Notes: generated by a model from the letters alone, not told the origin. Counted from the stretch's first letter, positions 1 to 12,279 are shown. The stretch is 64,000 bases of DNA from Megamerina dolium (GCA_963854835.1 OY978528.1:6976242-7040241); one strand, 5' to 3'. Made by a program: numbers and translations.

Positions 1-2369
1 ACAGTGACGTGCTGTCCAAGACGCCGGGACTCTTTGTTTGTTGACACTAGATACTTCGTCTTGCCCTCGTTCACCGTGAGACCCATCCGACGCGACTCTC
101 TTTCCAACTCTGAGAATGCTGCACTGACTGCTCGCGTGTTCATGCCGATTATGTCAATATCGTCGGCATACGCCAACAGCATGACACTTTTGTTGAAGAT
201 AGTGCCATTATGTCGTAGATCAGCAGCTCGTATTATTTTCTCCATAATAAGATTGAAGAAGTCGCACGATAACGAATCACCTTGTCTGAAACCCCGTTCG
301 GTATTAAACGGTGCGGAGAGGTCCTTCCCAATTTTCACTGCACAACGAGAGTTATGCAGTGTCATTCTACAAAGTCGAATGAGCTTTGCAGGAATACCGA
401 ACTCAGACATTGTTGCGTAGAGGTAATCCCTTACCGGACTGTCGAAAGCGGCTTTATAATCAACAAATAGGTGGTGTGTGTCGATCTGTTTTTCTTGGGT
501 CTTCTCCAGGATTTGGCGCAGTGTGAAAATCTGGTCGATGGTGGATTTACCAGGTCTGAAGCCACACTGATAAGGTCCAATCAGGTTGCTGAGCATAGGC
601 TTCAACCTTTCACACAGTACGCTCGATAGAACCTTGTATGCGATGCTCAGGAGACTTATTCCACGGTAGTTGGCGCAAATTGTGGGGTCTCCTTTTTTAT
701 GTACAGGACAGAGAACACTGAGCCTCCAATCATCAGGCATGCTTTCATCCGACCATATTCTGCTTATGAGCTGGTGCATGCGGGTGAGCAGCTCATCGCC
801 TCCGGTCTTAAACAACTCGGCAGGCAGGCCATCAGCACCTGCAGCTTTGTTGTTTTTCAGCCTTAAAATGGCCGTTTCAACCTCTTCATAGTCGGGTGGT
901 GGAACATCAACACCATCATCTGTAATTGGGGTTATCGGGCAATCTCCTCCACTGGCGGAATTGTTCGTAGCATCGCCATTCAGTAACGTGGAGAAGTGTT
1001 CCCTCCATAGGCTCAGTACACTCTGGACATCTGTAACCAGATTCCCATTTCCATCACGACAAGAAGAGGCTCCGGGATTTAAACCTCCACTTAGGCGCTT
1101 GATCTTTTCGAAGAATTTTCGAGTCTCATTCTTGTCGGTACACATCTCTATCTCCTCACACTCACGTCTTTCCAACTCCCTCTTCTTGCGCCTGAAAAGA
1201 CGTCTCTCTGCACTCCTTTTCTCTCTATACCGCTCCTTAACAGCTCGCGTTGCGCCTGCACGCAGGGTTCTTCTGTAGGCGGCGTCTTTCTCTGCGGTAG
1301 CGTCGCGACACTCCTGATCATACCACTCATTCCTCAGAGGCCGGTAGTAACCGATTACCTCCTCGGCAGCAGTAGTCATGGAGTGGGATATATGTGTCCA
1401 CCGTGCGCATGTATCATCAAGTTGGGGAGTGTTCTGTATAAGCAGATCCGATAGTCGAGTGGAAAATGCATATGCTGTCTCTGGTGATCGCAGCTTACTG
1501 ACGTCGAGCTTTCTCTGTGTGGGACTTCTCTTGTTATTTGCAACACATAAGCGTGTGCGCACCTTAGCTGCAACAAGGTAGTGATCCGAGTCGATGTTGG
1601 CACCACGGATCGATTTCACGTCCATCACACTGGAAGCATGCCTTCCGTCAATCACCACATGATCAATTTGGTTTCTTGTACGATGATCTGGAGACAGCCA
1701 TGTCGCTTTGTGGATGTCGAGATGCTGGAATCTGGTACCACCAATTACCATGTTTCGTGCTGCGGCGAAGTCGATCAGCCTCATTCCGTTATCGGAGGTG
1801 TTCTGGTGGAGGCTGAATTTTCCGACAGTTGGACCAAAGGTACCTTCCTTGCCCACCCTGGCATTAAAGTCGCCAAGCACGATTTTGATATCGTGGCGGG
1901 GGCAGCGGTCATAAGCTTCTTCGAGGCGCTGAAAGAAGCTCTCCTTGGTCACATTGTCCTTCTCATCCGTCGGAGCGTGGGCACATATAAGGCTGATGTT
2001 GAAAAATTTTGCCTTGATGCGGATTGTGGCCAGCCGTTCGTTCACAGGCGTGAACTGTGAGACAAGATGTCGTAGTCTCTTGCTGACCAAAAATCCACAT
2101 CCTAATTCGTGCCTTTCAGCATGGCAACTGTAGTAGATATCACAGGACGCTCTTTTGGAGCAGCCCTGTCCTGTCCATCGCATTTCCTGGAGAGCGGTGA
2201 TGTCAGCTCTGTATTTTTCGAGGACATCAACCAGCTGGATAGAGGCACCCTCCCTATAAAGGGAACGGACATTCCAGGTGCATATCCGTAAATCATTGTC
2301 CTTTTTTCGTTTGCGGGGGTCATCAACAAAAGCGGTAGTCCTTATCCGAGGCATTTTAGTTTTTTTCAT
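1..2369 (-). CDS. Endonuclease-reverse transcriptase polyprotein, open frame cut by window edge
   Basis: Reading the minus strand from ATG at 2369 (a second in-frame ATG is at 2354, and an in-frame TAA lies just upstream), I checked every codon down to base 3 and found no stop in 789 codons. Residues about 28-270 are an exonuclease/endonuclease/phosphatase fold: ICTWNVRSL near 28, catalytic Glu in LQEMRW at 62, GDFNARVG with Asp167, and SDH with His263. The reverse transcriptase follows: FVDYKAAFD with catalytic Asp637, GFRQGDSLSC near 693, and YADD at 734-737. Full RTE proteins are roughly 950-1,000 residues (family knowledge), so about 200 C-terminal residues should lie outside. The frame gives no sign of decay, in contrast to every other non-LTR copy here except the Jockey element. 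Whether the missing end is intact is unknown. Confidence 0.92.
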   Translation of the reverse strand, partial: MKKTKMPRIRTTAFVDDPRKRKKDNDLRICTWNVRSLYREGASIQLVDVLEKYRADITALQEMRWTGQGCSKRASCDIYYSCHAERHELGCGFLVSKRLRHLVSQFTPVNERLATIRIKAKFFNISLICAHAPTDEKDNVTKESFFQRLEEAYDRCPRHDIKIVLGDFNARVGKEGTFGPTVGKFSLHQNTSDNGMRLIDFAAARNMVIGGTRFQHLDIHKATWLSPDHRTRNQIDHVVIDGRHASSVMDVKSIRGANIDSDHYLVAAKVRTRLCVANNKRSPTQRKLDVSKLRSPETAYAFSTRLSDLLIQNTPQLDDTCARWTHISHSMTTAAEEVIGYYRPLRNEWYDQECRDATAEKDAAYRRTLRAGATRAVKERYREKRSAERRLFRRKKRELERRECEEIEMCTDKNETRKFFEKIKRLSGGLNPGASSCRDGNGNLVTDVQSVLSLWREHFSTLLNGDATNNSASGGDCPITPITDDGVDVPPPDYEEVETAILRLKNNKAAGADGLPAELFKTGGDELLTRMHQLISRIWSDESMPDDWRLSVLCPVHKKGDPTICANYRGISLLSIAYKVLSSVLCERLKPMLSNLIGPYQCGFRPGKSTIDQIFTLRQILEKTQEKQIDTHHLFVDYKAAFDSPVRDYLYATMSEFGIPAKLIRLCRMTLHNSRCAVKIGKDLSAPFNTERGFRQGDSLSCDFFNLIMEKIIRAADLRHNGTIFNKSVMLLAYADDIDIIGMNTRAVSAAFSELERESRRMGLTVNEGKTKYLVSTNKESRRLGQHVT

Positions 2370-2440
2370 TGGGGGGGTTTTTTATGTGGCGGGTCCCAAA
2401 CCCAACGCACAACCTCTAACCGAGGAGATTTTCGCCATAT
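1..2440 (-). mobile_element. RTE-clade non-LTR retrotransposon, copy A (3' end outside window)
   Basis: The element is read on the minus strand, with its 5' end near 2440 and its 3' end beyond base 1. A 5' leader of about 70 bases (2370-2440) precedes the coding frame. It is followed by an apurinic-type endonuclease and then a reverse transcriptase. Such elements copy themselves by nicking a chromosome and reverse transcribing their RNA at the nick. The single-ORF layout and the YADDIDIIG core are typical of RTE/BovB-like elements, often labelled craniofacial development protein 2-like in insect annotations (known of the family). The exact 5' end is estimated from where similarity-like sequence gives way to AT-rich DNA; I could not identify a target-site duplication because the 3' end is missing. 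Confidence 0.9.
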
Positions 2441-2449
2441 AGGCAATTA

Positions 2450-4130
2450 GTTATGAAAATTATCTAGAAAAGTGAAAAGGTTCATTTCACATTTCATTTT
2501 GTCGTTTTTCAAATTTTTTTCTCTTCCTGTGCATAATCTGCGACCATACGTAGAATCTTGTGACTTGTGACGATAAACGAGTGTAATTAATAATATTGCT
2601 GGTACACACACATTGTAGTTGGTATTGCTGCTAACAATAGCATCCTTACATCCTTTGAGCGCCACAACTTTAACATAAAACACATGGCTCATAATGATGA
2701 TGATCATTATGAAGAAGCAATGGGTAGAAAGACAACGAGCAGCAGCATGTTGTATATTTTAGATTGTGAAAAATTACAATGCAAGGAGTTACCAGAACAA
2801 TTGCCAAAACAACTAACAATGGGTGCAAAATTTATAGCATGCCATTCTATTTAAACACATACATACATACATGTACCTATGTACATGTGACATGACTTAC
2901 ATACACTTATGAGATTAAGTCAAGTTCTGTATGGACGATATAACTACATACTCTGTAGTTAACAATGAACAAATAAAAAATGTTAGAACATTTTTCTAAC
3001 AATTTCAAAGATAAAGGACAATTCTCTAAGAGAAGTAGTACGAGAGAGTGAGAGAGAAGAGTATGAGTAAGTGGTTGGCTGGCGAAAAAATAAAAATAAT
3101 ATGGCTATGGGTCACTTTAATGTTGTCTAAGTGAGGTTAATCTAAGCATGTTTATATCAATTAGTGTCATTTTGTACAAAAATATATGTTTCTTGCTCAA
3201 ATTTTTAGTTAATAATGAATATCCTTGAAAGTAGAATATAATAGAATTATATTGGAGAATTATATCTCAATACTTTTTTTTTTCGTAATTTACAATTACA
3301 TTCTCATGGGATGAGCTGCTTTTTGTTAAAATTCAAACTGTGTAAAACAGCAACTATGACAAAGAATATGCAAGATTATAGAAATTATCTTCATCAATTC
3401 ATTGAACCACATAATAAATCGTATTATAATAACGATGATGCAACAATTTTCTATGTGCTACACTAGCTAATGCGTATTAAAATCACAAATAACACCATAT
3501 TGTGACTTATGCACATACCTCACATCAACATCATTAGGCTTACCGCTTACTCGTGTGCTTGTACCTATAGATGTTGCCATCACTACAGACAATGTTCTAT
3601 GTACATACTCGTATATGCTAACAGAGCTCTGAAATACCACACAGCAGGATGTCTTTGATGAGATTTTATTTTGTCGTTGATATTACTTATTTGTCACACC
3701 ATAATACCACTAGAGGCTTGTCTAACACCTTATATCTCTACCTCTTAGTAAATACGTTAGTATAGAAAAATATAAATATTCGCGATTTCATACAAGTTCG
3801 ATATAATATTGTAATGATCCATATTATCCTGTGCTTGTATTTTTCCGTCTTTTTAGAATTTATTTCAGTTTTCTTTCGATTATTTTTTCCAATGCTGAAA
3901 TACTCAAATATAAAATTACTATGATTGGCGAGAGTATGCTTTGATGTTTCGTTGCTGGTATTTACCAAAGTGCCTTTACATCTTGTGTGATTGTTCATGA
4001 TAATTTATTCCCTTTTTTTTCTTTACTTGGATTTACTTTACTTTTATTAGATTCCCGAAACTTTTTATAGTTTGTGCTAAAACCATAAACTGGCATTTGA
4101 GACTGTAGCCACGAAAATTAGTAGAATTGG
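2450..4130. other. AT-rich non-coding stretch
   Basis: No coding frame with recognisable similarity is visible. The sequence is AT-rich with short runs such as catacatacatacatg near 2860 and an A/T-rich microsatellite flavour. I see no RNA gene or element ends. Confidence 0.6.
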
Positions 4131-4144
4131 TAAATAATTACATC

Positions 4145-4310
4145 TAATTGTTGTTGTTGTTGTTGTAGCAGCAAGAATACGAATATGCTTTTTTTCCCGC
4201 ACAAAGCATTTCCGTATTCTGCTGTGTTGAATGGAGCTTGGTATGGACCTGCCGGAATGAACCTTCCGGGACGTAGACCCGTCCATTCGTGGGAAGCTGT
4301 CATCTATTTC
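4145..4310. repeat. Possible dispersed repeat starting at a (TTG)n run
   Basis: A (TTG)n run near 4148-4166 leads into a more GC-rich stretch that contains a small hairpin (CCGGAA at 4252-4257 and TTCCGG at 4264-4269) and ends near a TTAGAGTCTGG sequence. This differs in composition from its surroundings and has the look of a dispersed fly repeat. No second copy occurs in the window, so the call rests on composition only. Confidence 0.3.
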
Positions 4311-4611
4311 TTAGAGTCTGGTTATGCTTTAAGTGTAAAAATTTTGACAAATTGTTTATGAGATTTTGCAAAATGAACTTAATCAGCCAAAGAATGACAA
4401 AGGTGGAGGTTAAAAGTCGTGGTCTCCAGGTCAAAATTTGAAAAATTAGAGCTAAGTTGATAAATATTCACACAGCTACGCAGGAATTGCTGCTAAATGG
4501 GTTAAATATTCTACCAGCATCTCATTAATTATTTGCTTAATATATTTTTCAAAAGACTTACCATACATCGCCACCTGCTTATGCCATATTTATTTGCTGA
4601 GTTATTTGCAA

Positions 4612-5690
4612 TTCTTCTTCTTCTTATGTGGTCATAACAATGATCGATGATGATGATTTAGGTCGAACATATAATGCAGCGCCAGTCTTCTCTGTTCTTC
4701 GCTTGATCGCGCCAATTGGCTATTCCAAGCGCCGCCAGGTTACCCAACACTTGATCCTTCCAACGGAAGTTTGGTCTTCATCTTCTTCTTCGTCCTCCAG
4801 CGGGTGCCGAATTAAATACTCTCTTTGCTGAAACGTCTTCTACTATTCGCTTGACATGACCCAGCCAGCGAATCCGCTCGATTTTGATTCGCTTGACTAT
4901 GTCATTGTCAGCGTACAGCTCATACAAGTCATCGTTGTACCTTATTCGATACTCGCCAGCAACGCAAATAGGTCCGAAGATCTTGCTCCAAACATCCTCT
5001 CATCCGTAGTGGAAAATCTCCAGACTTCTGCGCTATATGTTACGACAGGAATAATGAGGGATTTGTAAAGTGTGATTTTCGATCTTCGAGAGAGGGATCG
5101 ACTACTCAATTGTTAACTCAGCCAAAAGTAACACCTGTTAGCACGAGTTATCCTACGAATAATCTCCAGGTTGACGTCATTACAGTTTATATTCTTTGTT
5201 TATAGACACTAGGCACTTCTCCTTGCCCTCGTTCACCGTAAGACCCATTCGATGTGACTCTCATTCCAATTCAGAGAATTCTGCACTGACTGCTCACGAG
5301 TTGATACCTATTATGTCAATATCGTCGGCGTACGCCAGCACCATGACACTTTTGTTGTCTCTGTTAATCGCAGCTTACTGATGTCACACTGGAAGCATGC
5401 CTTCCGTCAATCACCAGGTGATGTATTTGGTTTCTCGTTCGCTGACCTGGAGACAACCATGTCGCTTTATGTCGGATATCGAGATGCTGGAATCTGGTAC
5501 TACCAATTACCATGTTTCGTGCTGCGGCGAAGTCGATCAGCCTCATTCCGTTATCGGAGGTGTTCTGGTGGAGGCTGAATTTTCCGACAGTAGCACCAAA
5601 GGTACCCTCCTTACCCACCCTGGCATTGAAATCGCCAAGCATGATTTTGATGTCGTGGCGGGGGCAGCGGTCATAAGCTCCTTCGAGGTT
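4612..5690 (-). pseudogene. RTE-clade element, copy B, internally deleted
   Basis: This is the same family as copy A at the window start. From right to left it carries a truncated endonuclease (frame from about 5723 to 5364, with LGDFNARVG and the NMVIG region). It then jumps directly at about 5357-5395 to the reverse transcriptase YADDIDIIG core, the thumb, and a C-terminal segment with RIRWLGHV near 4860-4880. The stretch from the end of the endonuclease through most of the palm is missing, and stop codons follow YADD, so it cannot encode a functional protein. The left end shows a run of TTC repeats at 4612-4625, which on the coding strand is a GAA-type 3' tail, as RTE elements often have short-repeat tails. 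The right end at about 5690 is an abrupt break inside the endonuclease, typical of 5' truncation. Confidence 0.88.
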
Positions 5691-5699
5691 GCCAATTAT

Positions 5700-8630
5700 T
5701 GATTGATATTTTGACAATGTCATTTTTTTTTTCCTTCTAAAAATACAACAAACTAGTTTTAGATATTTTAATGCTCTGTAAGTGATTTATTATCAATTAA
5801 ATTAATTTTGAACTCATTTTATTTTACACTTTTTCCAGTCCAACTCCGAAAACATTTGCCAACAACTTGTTATGTATTGCGACGCATTTGGATTTAGTAT
5901 ATCTTGAAATTATATCGTGACAACTTCTAAACACAATGTTTATGTGTCTCATTGATTTCTATCGCAGAGTAAAATGGATAAACATGAGGTATTTTATATT
6001 CAAAACATACACAAACACACACACACACACACCTAAACGCAGGATATTGTTAGTAAATTATTATTTTTTGTAGTTGTTGCAAAATTTTAATTTTTTCCTC
6101 TGCATTGTTATCCTTTAACTTTTTTTTTCAAACCTTGCAACCAATAGAAAATCGTAAATTAATGTCTGGGTAGAGTGGGGGTTGTGGAAAACACAATTAC
6201 AAATAATCGGAAGAATGGTAGAATGCCTTCGAAAATGCTAAATCTTGTTTGTCGTTGGTCTTACATATATACAAACATATCTTACCACTTATATCCTTGT
6301 ACGAGCATACATATTTGTTGTCGCGCTAAGCAATAAATTCACTTAAAATTGTACAATTGCACGCTTATCGTTTATACTTTATAATACCAATTGCATGTTT
6401 TATACTATTTGTTAGCTACTTGTAGCTAGATGCTAGTGCCGTCGCCGACAACACTGACATCGACACCGACACCGACACCGACACCGACACAGCCAAAAAT
6501 TTGTTGAACTTTATGGAAGTCTATATATGCACGTTGTGTTGTGTATGGACACAATATATAAATATAAGTAGGTGCATGCAATAAAATGCTATGAAAATTT
6601 GTAGCAATTTGTAAATTTATGTATTCCGATATGAATTCTATACCAACAATTATAACAACAACAACTGAACAACTAAAAACGACGTAAAGTCTCTCGAAAA
6701 GTTATTGCGCTGTGCAACCCAAAAAAAGGACGTGTGAGTGTGTGTATTACAAATGTCTCAAAAGGACACGATTTTTATTAACAAATTACATACGAGTCTA
6801 TATTATTTTAGAATAGTAGCAGTAGTACTAGTGTATTTTTGAAAGACTACACACAATTTACTAGTTGCGATTATACTTGTATGTAATTGCTTCTCTGTGG
6901 CAGTTGTTTAAAGGTCAAAGCACCTAAAGAGAAGACTCAAAGCAATATTATTTGTATTGGCTCATTATACAAGCTTAGTTTTACCAAAATTAAATTACAA
7001 AACGAGCTTAATATACTTAAAGTTTGAAAAATATAATTTTATCTCACATCGTTTTGTTGTTCACTAGTCTCATTGTGGCATTTAAGCAATTTATCCAACT
7101 TTACCATTCATCCCATTGTCACAAAATTGTAAATAAATTTCTATATAACATATACATACTTGTGTCACCCAATTTTAATTGCTTTACAAGCTTATCATAT
7201 AAATAATTATACGAATACAATACTGGTATGCATAACTTTGTCATACACTGTTGGCTAAACTTTTAACTCTCACACACTACGCCTGCCATCATTATTTCGT
7301 TTTGTTTTTATTATATTTAATTGGCTTACGTTTTAGTATGTTAATATGATTATTGACCAAATTTATATTGCATGCAAATTAAGTTTATGCTACTTTATTG
7401 TTTTTCATTGTTTTTGTAATATACCTACATATTGTACAATTAAATATATTATGCTTGTAATAAATTAGATAATGGCAATTTTCATGTTTATTACGTGCAT
7501 TACAAATTTTGTGACTTTTCAATATATTGTATAATGATTTATAAGGATAATGATAATAAGGTTTACGAGATTTTAGATTGTTTGTAATTATTTGCTATTA
7601 TGACTCAGAGATATTGATTTATGACTAATGACTAACTCATTACTATTGGGTTTAAGCAAATATTAGCAAATATTTCTTTGAAATTTTCGACGAAAAACTT
7701 TCGAATCTAAGTGAAAATCTTTAAGTACTTGTATAACAATATGAAACAATTTCAGGGTAATTGTATGGGGGCGGAATGATTGCAAGTCCGGACGCAAGAA
7801 TTAGACCCATATTGTAAATTTTCCAAAACTTTTTGTATGCTCTGGCCAAAATTGATCAAAATTTCACAAGAAATAATTTTGTAGACTATTTTAACCCACT
7901 AGGTCTCTCACGAAAGGGTCGTTTGGACCCCTCTTTGAAATCTCTGAATAAAATAGCATTTGGGAGGTCGCTAGAAGGTTGAAATATTTTAGAAAATTAT
8001 TTGATAGAGAATTTTACTAGGGGTAATCTCAAGCAAAATCTTTCTGCAAAAATCTTAAAAGTCCACAGAAAGTAAATATGCAACTTGCTTATGCATTCTT
8101 TTAGAAATTGTTCATAAATATAACTTTAACTATTTTCGAGTGAAATGGTTCCGTGTTTGGGACATCAGTATCGTAATCACCGCTTTTACCAGCATCTAAG
8201 TCACACATGATGTTCACATGCGACCACTGTTGAGGTATTTCATACTCAGTTCGAATCATTCCGCCTCTACAAATACTGTCACTGTGTAATCTATAATATA
8301 TACATCGAGTGAGGATGGAAATGTTTCCCCATAATCTAATTTCACAATTGAAACTACTCGATGACTTTTTGTCGGATGTTTGGTTCTTGTTTCTTAGTCT
8401 GCCCAAGTTACCGAGTTTGGACTCAATATTTTACGATTTAGAAAAATATTTTATGGTCACTTCTTTATTTGGCGAATATCCTTCTCAGAAGCGCTTCGTT
8501 ATGGTGCGTTAGATTACATGAATTTAGACACCAATAAAAGATATTTCCATATGTCCCCTACTGCTAATTCAAATTTGAGTGAATGAATGGGCTGGTGATC
8601 AGCCCAAAAAATTTCCTTTTTTTTCGCAAG
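5700..8630. other. AT-rich non-coding stretch with microsatellites
   Basis: There is no recognisable gene. It holds a CA run at 6014-6032 and five perfect CGACAC units at 6461-6490. An 101-codon minus-strand frame at 8101-8406 shows no family features and I do not treat it as a gene. Confidence 0.6.
6461..6490. repeat. (CGACAC)5 microsatellite
   Basis: Five perfect hexamer units sit in tandem, preceded by imperfect units. This is one of the few GC-rich simple repeats in the window. Confidence 0.9.
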
Positions 8631-8641
8631 GTATTGAAATA

Positions 8642-9008
8642 GGATTGATGGGTGCCGTAGCTCAGTGGTTAGTGTGTTGGCCTTCTGATCTGTAGGTCGT
8701 ATGTTCAATCCCCGGCTGATGCATAACAAATTTACTATCGAAAAGATTTTTCTTTCGAACGGTACCCACCTCTCGGCAAACAATTGGCAATTCTTCCGAC
8801 AGTAACAACTTGCCATGAAAAAGCTTCTAAAGAACTCTATGACAAAGCTCAGAAAAAGTGATGTCACAAGGGTTCTGCCGTTCGGAACCGGCTAAAATAA
8901 GTAGGTCCTTTCTAATACTGTCCAAAATTTAAGACGCGCAAGAGAATGGAAGAGAAGCTCGGCCAATGAGCCCTTTGGGGCTTTAAGTGCCACATATTTA
9001 TTTATTTT
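8642..9008 (+). mobile_element. tRNA-derived SINE, copy 1 (class A tail)
   Basis: The head resembles a tRNA: an A-box-like TAGCTCAGTGGTTAG at about 8657 and a B-box-like GTTCAATCCCCG at about 8704, the two internal RNA polymerase III promoter elements. A roughly 300-bp body and a tail with the self-complementary AGCCCTTTGGGGCT and then ATTTATTTATTTTTA follow. The direct repeat TATTGAAATA occurs at 8632-8641 and again at 9009-9018, consistent with a target-site duplication from retrotransposition. SINEs have no protein of their own and depend on a partner LINE; the partner is not identified here. Confidence 0.88.
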
Positions 9009-9244
9009 TATTGAAATAATTTAATTAAGGAGAATTTATGTAATCAAGTCCTATGACAAATGTTGCAAATACGAAACCTATAAGTCTCACCACCAACTGA
9101 AAATTACCTCCTAGTTTTATGACTCGAACCAATAATCAGTTCAATGTCTACAGAAATTTGGATGCTTAGGTTTGTCACTTTATTAAAAAAATAATATTTC
9201 ATTTGTTTCATATTATGGTGAACAATATATGAACTATATCGCCC

Positions 9245-9895
9245 CCTAAGACACCGCCATACTAAACTTTATGGTTCTTAAAAGGACAATTTGATAGAAG
9301 TGGAACTAGACATATTTTGAGGCAATCCATGAATCGACCCAATTTTTGGCTCCAAGTACGTTTTAACAGGCGCCGGAACATATGGCCGAATAATAGCATG
9401 TTGCAAAATTACTTTGTCGTGTCTATCGGCGAATTTCGGACATTTTGCTCACAATTCTTTCCTCAAGCGCATTAATTGTCATCGGTACAGGAGCCCTGTG
9501 TTCGTCTGACCTGACGGCTCATAATACACCACACTCAGCTGATCCCACCAAATACACAGCATTATCTTCTCGCGATGAATATTCGGCTTGGCCGTCGATC
9601 ATGAGGCATGGCCGGGGTATCCATACGTTTTCCTACGTTTTAGATTATCGTAATGAACCCACATTTCAGTCACCTTTCTTTCTTGCCGTTGGAGCAATTG
9701 TTCACAAGTGAAAAAACAGCGTTCGACGTCTGTTGGCTTCAGTTCATACGGCACCCAATTTCCTACCTTTCGGATCATTACTATTGCGTTTAAACGATTG
9801 CAAATGGTTGCCTGAGGGACTCTTGCGTTTGTGGTGGATCTTCGTCGGGACTTAAAATTCACGCAGATCTATCTAAATTTGGTGAATAGAATGTG
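9245..9895 (-). pseudogene. Decayed mariner-family transposase fragment
   Basis: Minus-strand reading gives a recognisable mariner transposase order: VPYELKPTDVE near 9750, VHYDNLKRRK near 9650, KIMLCIWWDQ near 9560, then a DRHDKVILQH segment near 9420. Several in-frame stops interrupt it. The second catalytic position, normally in a QHDNARPH-type motif, reads QHAIIRPY, so the metal-binding Asp is lost. The region carrying the third Asp is missing and the frame jumps to near the C-terminus at about 9320. No inverted ends are visible. It is a dead fragment, from a different mariner lineage than the 22-kb and 42-kb copies. Confidence 0.8.
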
Positions 9896-9899
9896 ATGT

Positions 9900-12215
9900 T
9901 GTCAGAAATCAGAAGCATTTTCATCGATATTTTTAGATCCTCCTCCATGTTACCTTTACAATATTTTGCTTTTCCACTACAGCTGAAGATATTTATCCTC
10001 ATGTAATCTAAGCACTCATCAATTTAATTAAATTTCTATATTATTTGTACAATTTATATTAATAGAGCTACATATAACAATATATACTTCTATATAAAAT
10101 ATTAATCTCCCGCATTCCTTTGCTTCCGGTATGAAATTTAATATTCCATTTGAATATATTAAAACAAGAGATAAATATCGTACGTTGGTTAATAATAAAA
10201 TGCAAAGACATGAACAAGCTAAAAGAACTATGAGTATATGCACAACAACAACGATAAGAAGAGGAAGAAGCTTTGGGAAAATCACAAAATTTTATAGCCA
10301 AGCATGACCATTCATCATAAATTTGAAAAATCCTGACCAAAGTGTTATTGTCCTCGGAGACGACGTTGTGCGCAGAAAATGCATTTGTAATATACAATAT
10401 ATATATAGGGAAGTACGATATAGTATGTACAATACAGAGGAGGTGGTGATGTACTCTGAAGGGAATAAAATAATACATAACAACAACAATAAAGAATGTG
10501 CAAAATGTCATTTGAGTTCACATTAAAGTGCAAAAAAAAATAGAATTTCATTTTGCTTTTTGTTTGGTAACTACATAGGTGCCTCTTGCTAGATATTTTT
10601 GCTTTGACTTATTGCCTTCTTCGTGTGTTCTACTTCATATGTACATATGGTATGTACCGCTATTGCTTGTTGATGATGGCTGGATTGGCTTGAATGATAC
10701 CATATGACTGACAAATGACTTGTTCATTCTTCCATATACTACATACTTATATCTATGTATTTGTATGTCCTTCCAGTGTGGTATAGTATTATTATGACGG
10801 TTATGTTTTTTCGCGTTGCTTCCTTTTTTTTGTATCTACAATTTTATTACGATTATTTTTGTCATTGTTTGTTGTTGTTGTTGTTGTTGCATTTAGCAAT
10901 GGCAATGATGATGTTGATCATGATATGTAAGCGCACACATTAAATATTTACAGTTAATTTTATAGCCAAAAAGGGCAATCACTTCTATTGTTGTTCAAGG
11001 TGATGGAGGTAAAGCAGTCAAGTCAAAATTAGTATATAGAACCACCAGAAACTTAACTTACTTGTGGTAGTTGTATGTATGTATGTATGAATATGTAGAA
11101 AAACGTCAACAGACTGTATCTAACAGGTTTCTTACACCGTCTGACAATATCCAATTGTCCCTTCACTCTACTTTCCCTACAAGAATTAGCCAATACAAGC
11201 ACCAACGGGTACGAATACTTGCCACCATACTACTCATGCCAATATGCGTTGCCTTACTAGAAGTGCATGTGATAGCTCAGGTCAACGGAAGCTATAAAAT
11301 TCTCGTTTGTCACGCGAATTTTTTTATTTATTTATTATTTTGTTTTATTTTTTTTTAGTATAAATAACTACTGCTATATCACATGCAAAAATACAAAAAC
11401 AACAACAACAACAACAAATTATCCTCATTTTTTGTTGCGATTTTCTACGTTGAGAGATAGTCAGTCAGTCACTGAGGCAAAAGAAAAACTTTACTTTCGT
11501 CACCTAATGTAATATTAAGGATAACAGGGTAACAGGACCTAAAGTCGTTCCATTCAAACACCTACACACATACACATATTCTTTTTATGGCGGACAAATG
11601 TTAGCATTCTCGTTTTGAACTGATAGAATAATTTACATTGCGCGTTGTTTGGTTGCATTTTTATGGTTGGCGCACTATGTTATCGTACACAGCAGTGTGC
11701 AGTAGCAGTCATAAAATATCACAAAAATATATATATTTTCTCTATGTAGATATTTTTGAGAATTTTTTTGTTGGTTTTTTGTTTCTCTTCTGCATTACAA
11801 ATGAATAAAGTATGAGGAAATATGTAGGTGCAGCAAAAGTAATAGTAATGATAGTCCTTGCTAGTCTTTGGTCATCACCGCATGACAATTAAATTTGTGC
11901 TAAAAGCTTCATTTTAATTATTCTTTATCAATGTGAAAGTAATAAAAAAAGCAAAAATATATCACTAAAATCCATCAGAATATGCCACAAACTTATTAAG
12001 CATTTTCATTCAACTTTCATGTTTCAATCGAATTTGCACCAAAGACAACGACGTTATTGGCACCATGCGAGTGCTAATGGATGATGTGAGAAAAATGCCA
12101 TTTAAATCATTTAAATGATTAGGATTGTGGTAAATGGAAAAACATATTATTAATACTAATTTCATCCTTCTTAGGATTTTTCATCAATTACATGGAGTTT
12201 TTGCCATTTTTGATG
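9900..12215. other. AT-rich non-coding stretch
   Basis: No gene or element ends are recognised. TTG runs occur near 10867-10890 and a GTAT run near 11068-11090. Overlapping minus-strand open frames at 10028-10551 are hydrophobic low-complexity products of AT-rich DNA. Confidence 0.6.
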
Positions 12216-12222
12216 ATCTATG

Positions 12223-12273
12223 GCGACCTACAGATCAGAAGGCCAACACACTAACCACTGAGCTACGCCACCC
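12223..12273 (-). mobile_element. tRNA-derived SINE, head-only fragment (copy 2)
   Basis: About 50 bases match the first part of the SINE at 8.6 and 54.4 kb in reverse orientation: the start GGGTGGCGTAGCTCAG, the A box and the TTCTGATCTGTAGGTCG segment, ending just before the B box. No body or tail follows, so it is a 3'-truncated remnant. Confidence 0.8.
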
Positions 12274-12279
12274 AAATGA

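Noticed and set aside
4..2060. Several plus-strand open frames of 60-159 codons, some overlapping
   Set aside because: They are the antisense of the RTE reverse transcriptase and endonuclease; the minus-strand frame holds the recognised motifs and is open throughout.
7768..8265. Inverted pair GGCGGAATGATT (near 7770, and inverted near 8254) as possible element ends
   Set aside because: Only 12 bases match. There is no target duplication, and nothing inside resembles an element.
9445..9711. 88-codon plus-strand frame
   Set aside because: It is antisense to the decayed mariner transposase at 9245-9895.
10028..10551. Overlapping minus-strand frames of 65-147 codons
   Set aside because: Several frames are open at once over low-complexity AT-rich DNA, and the products are hydrophobic strings with no family features.
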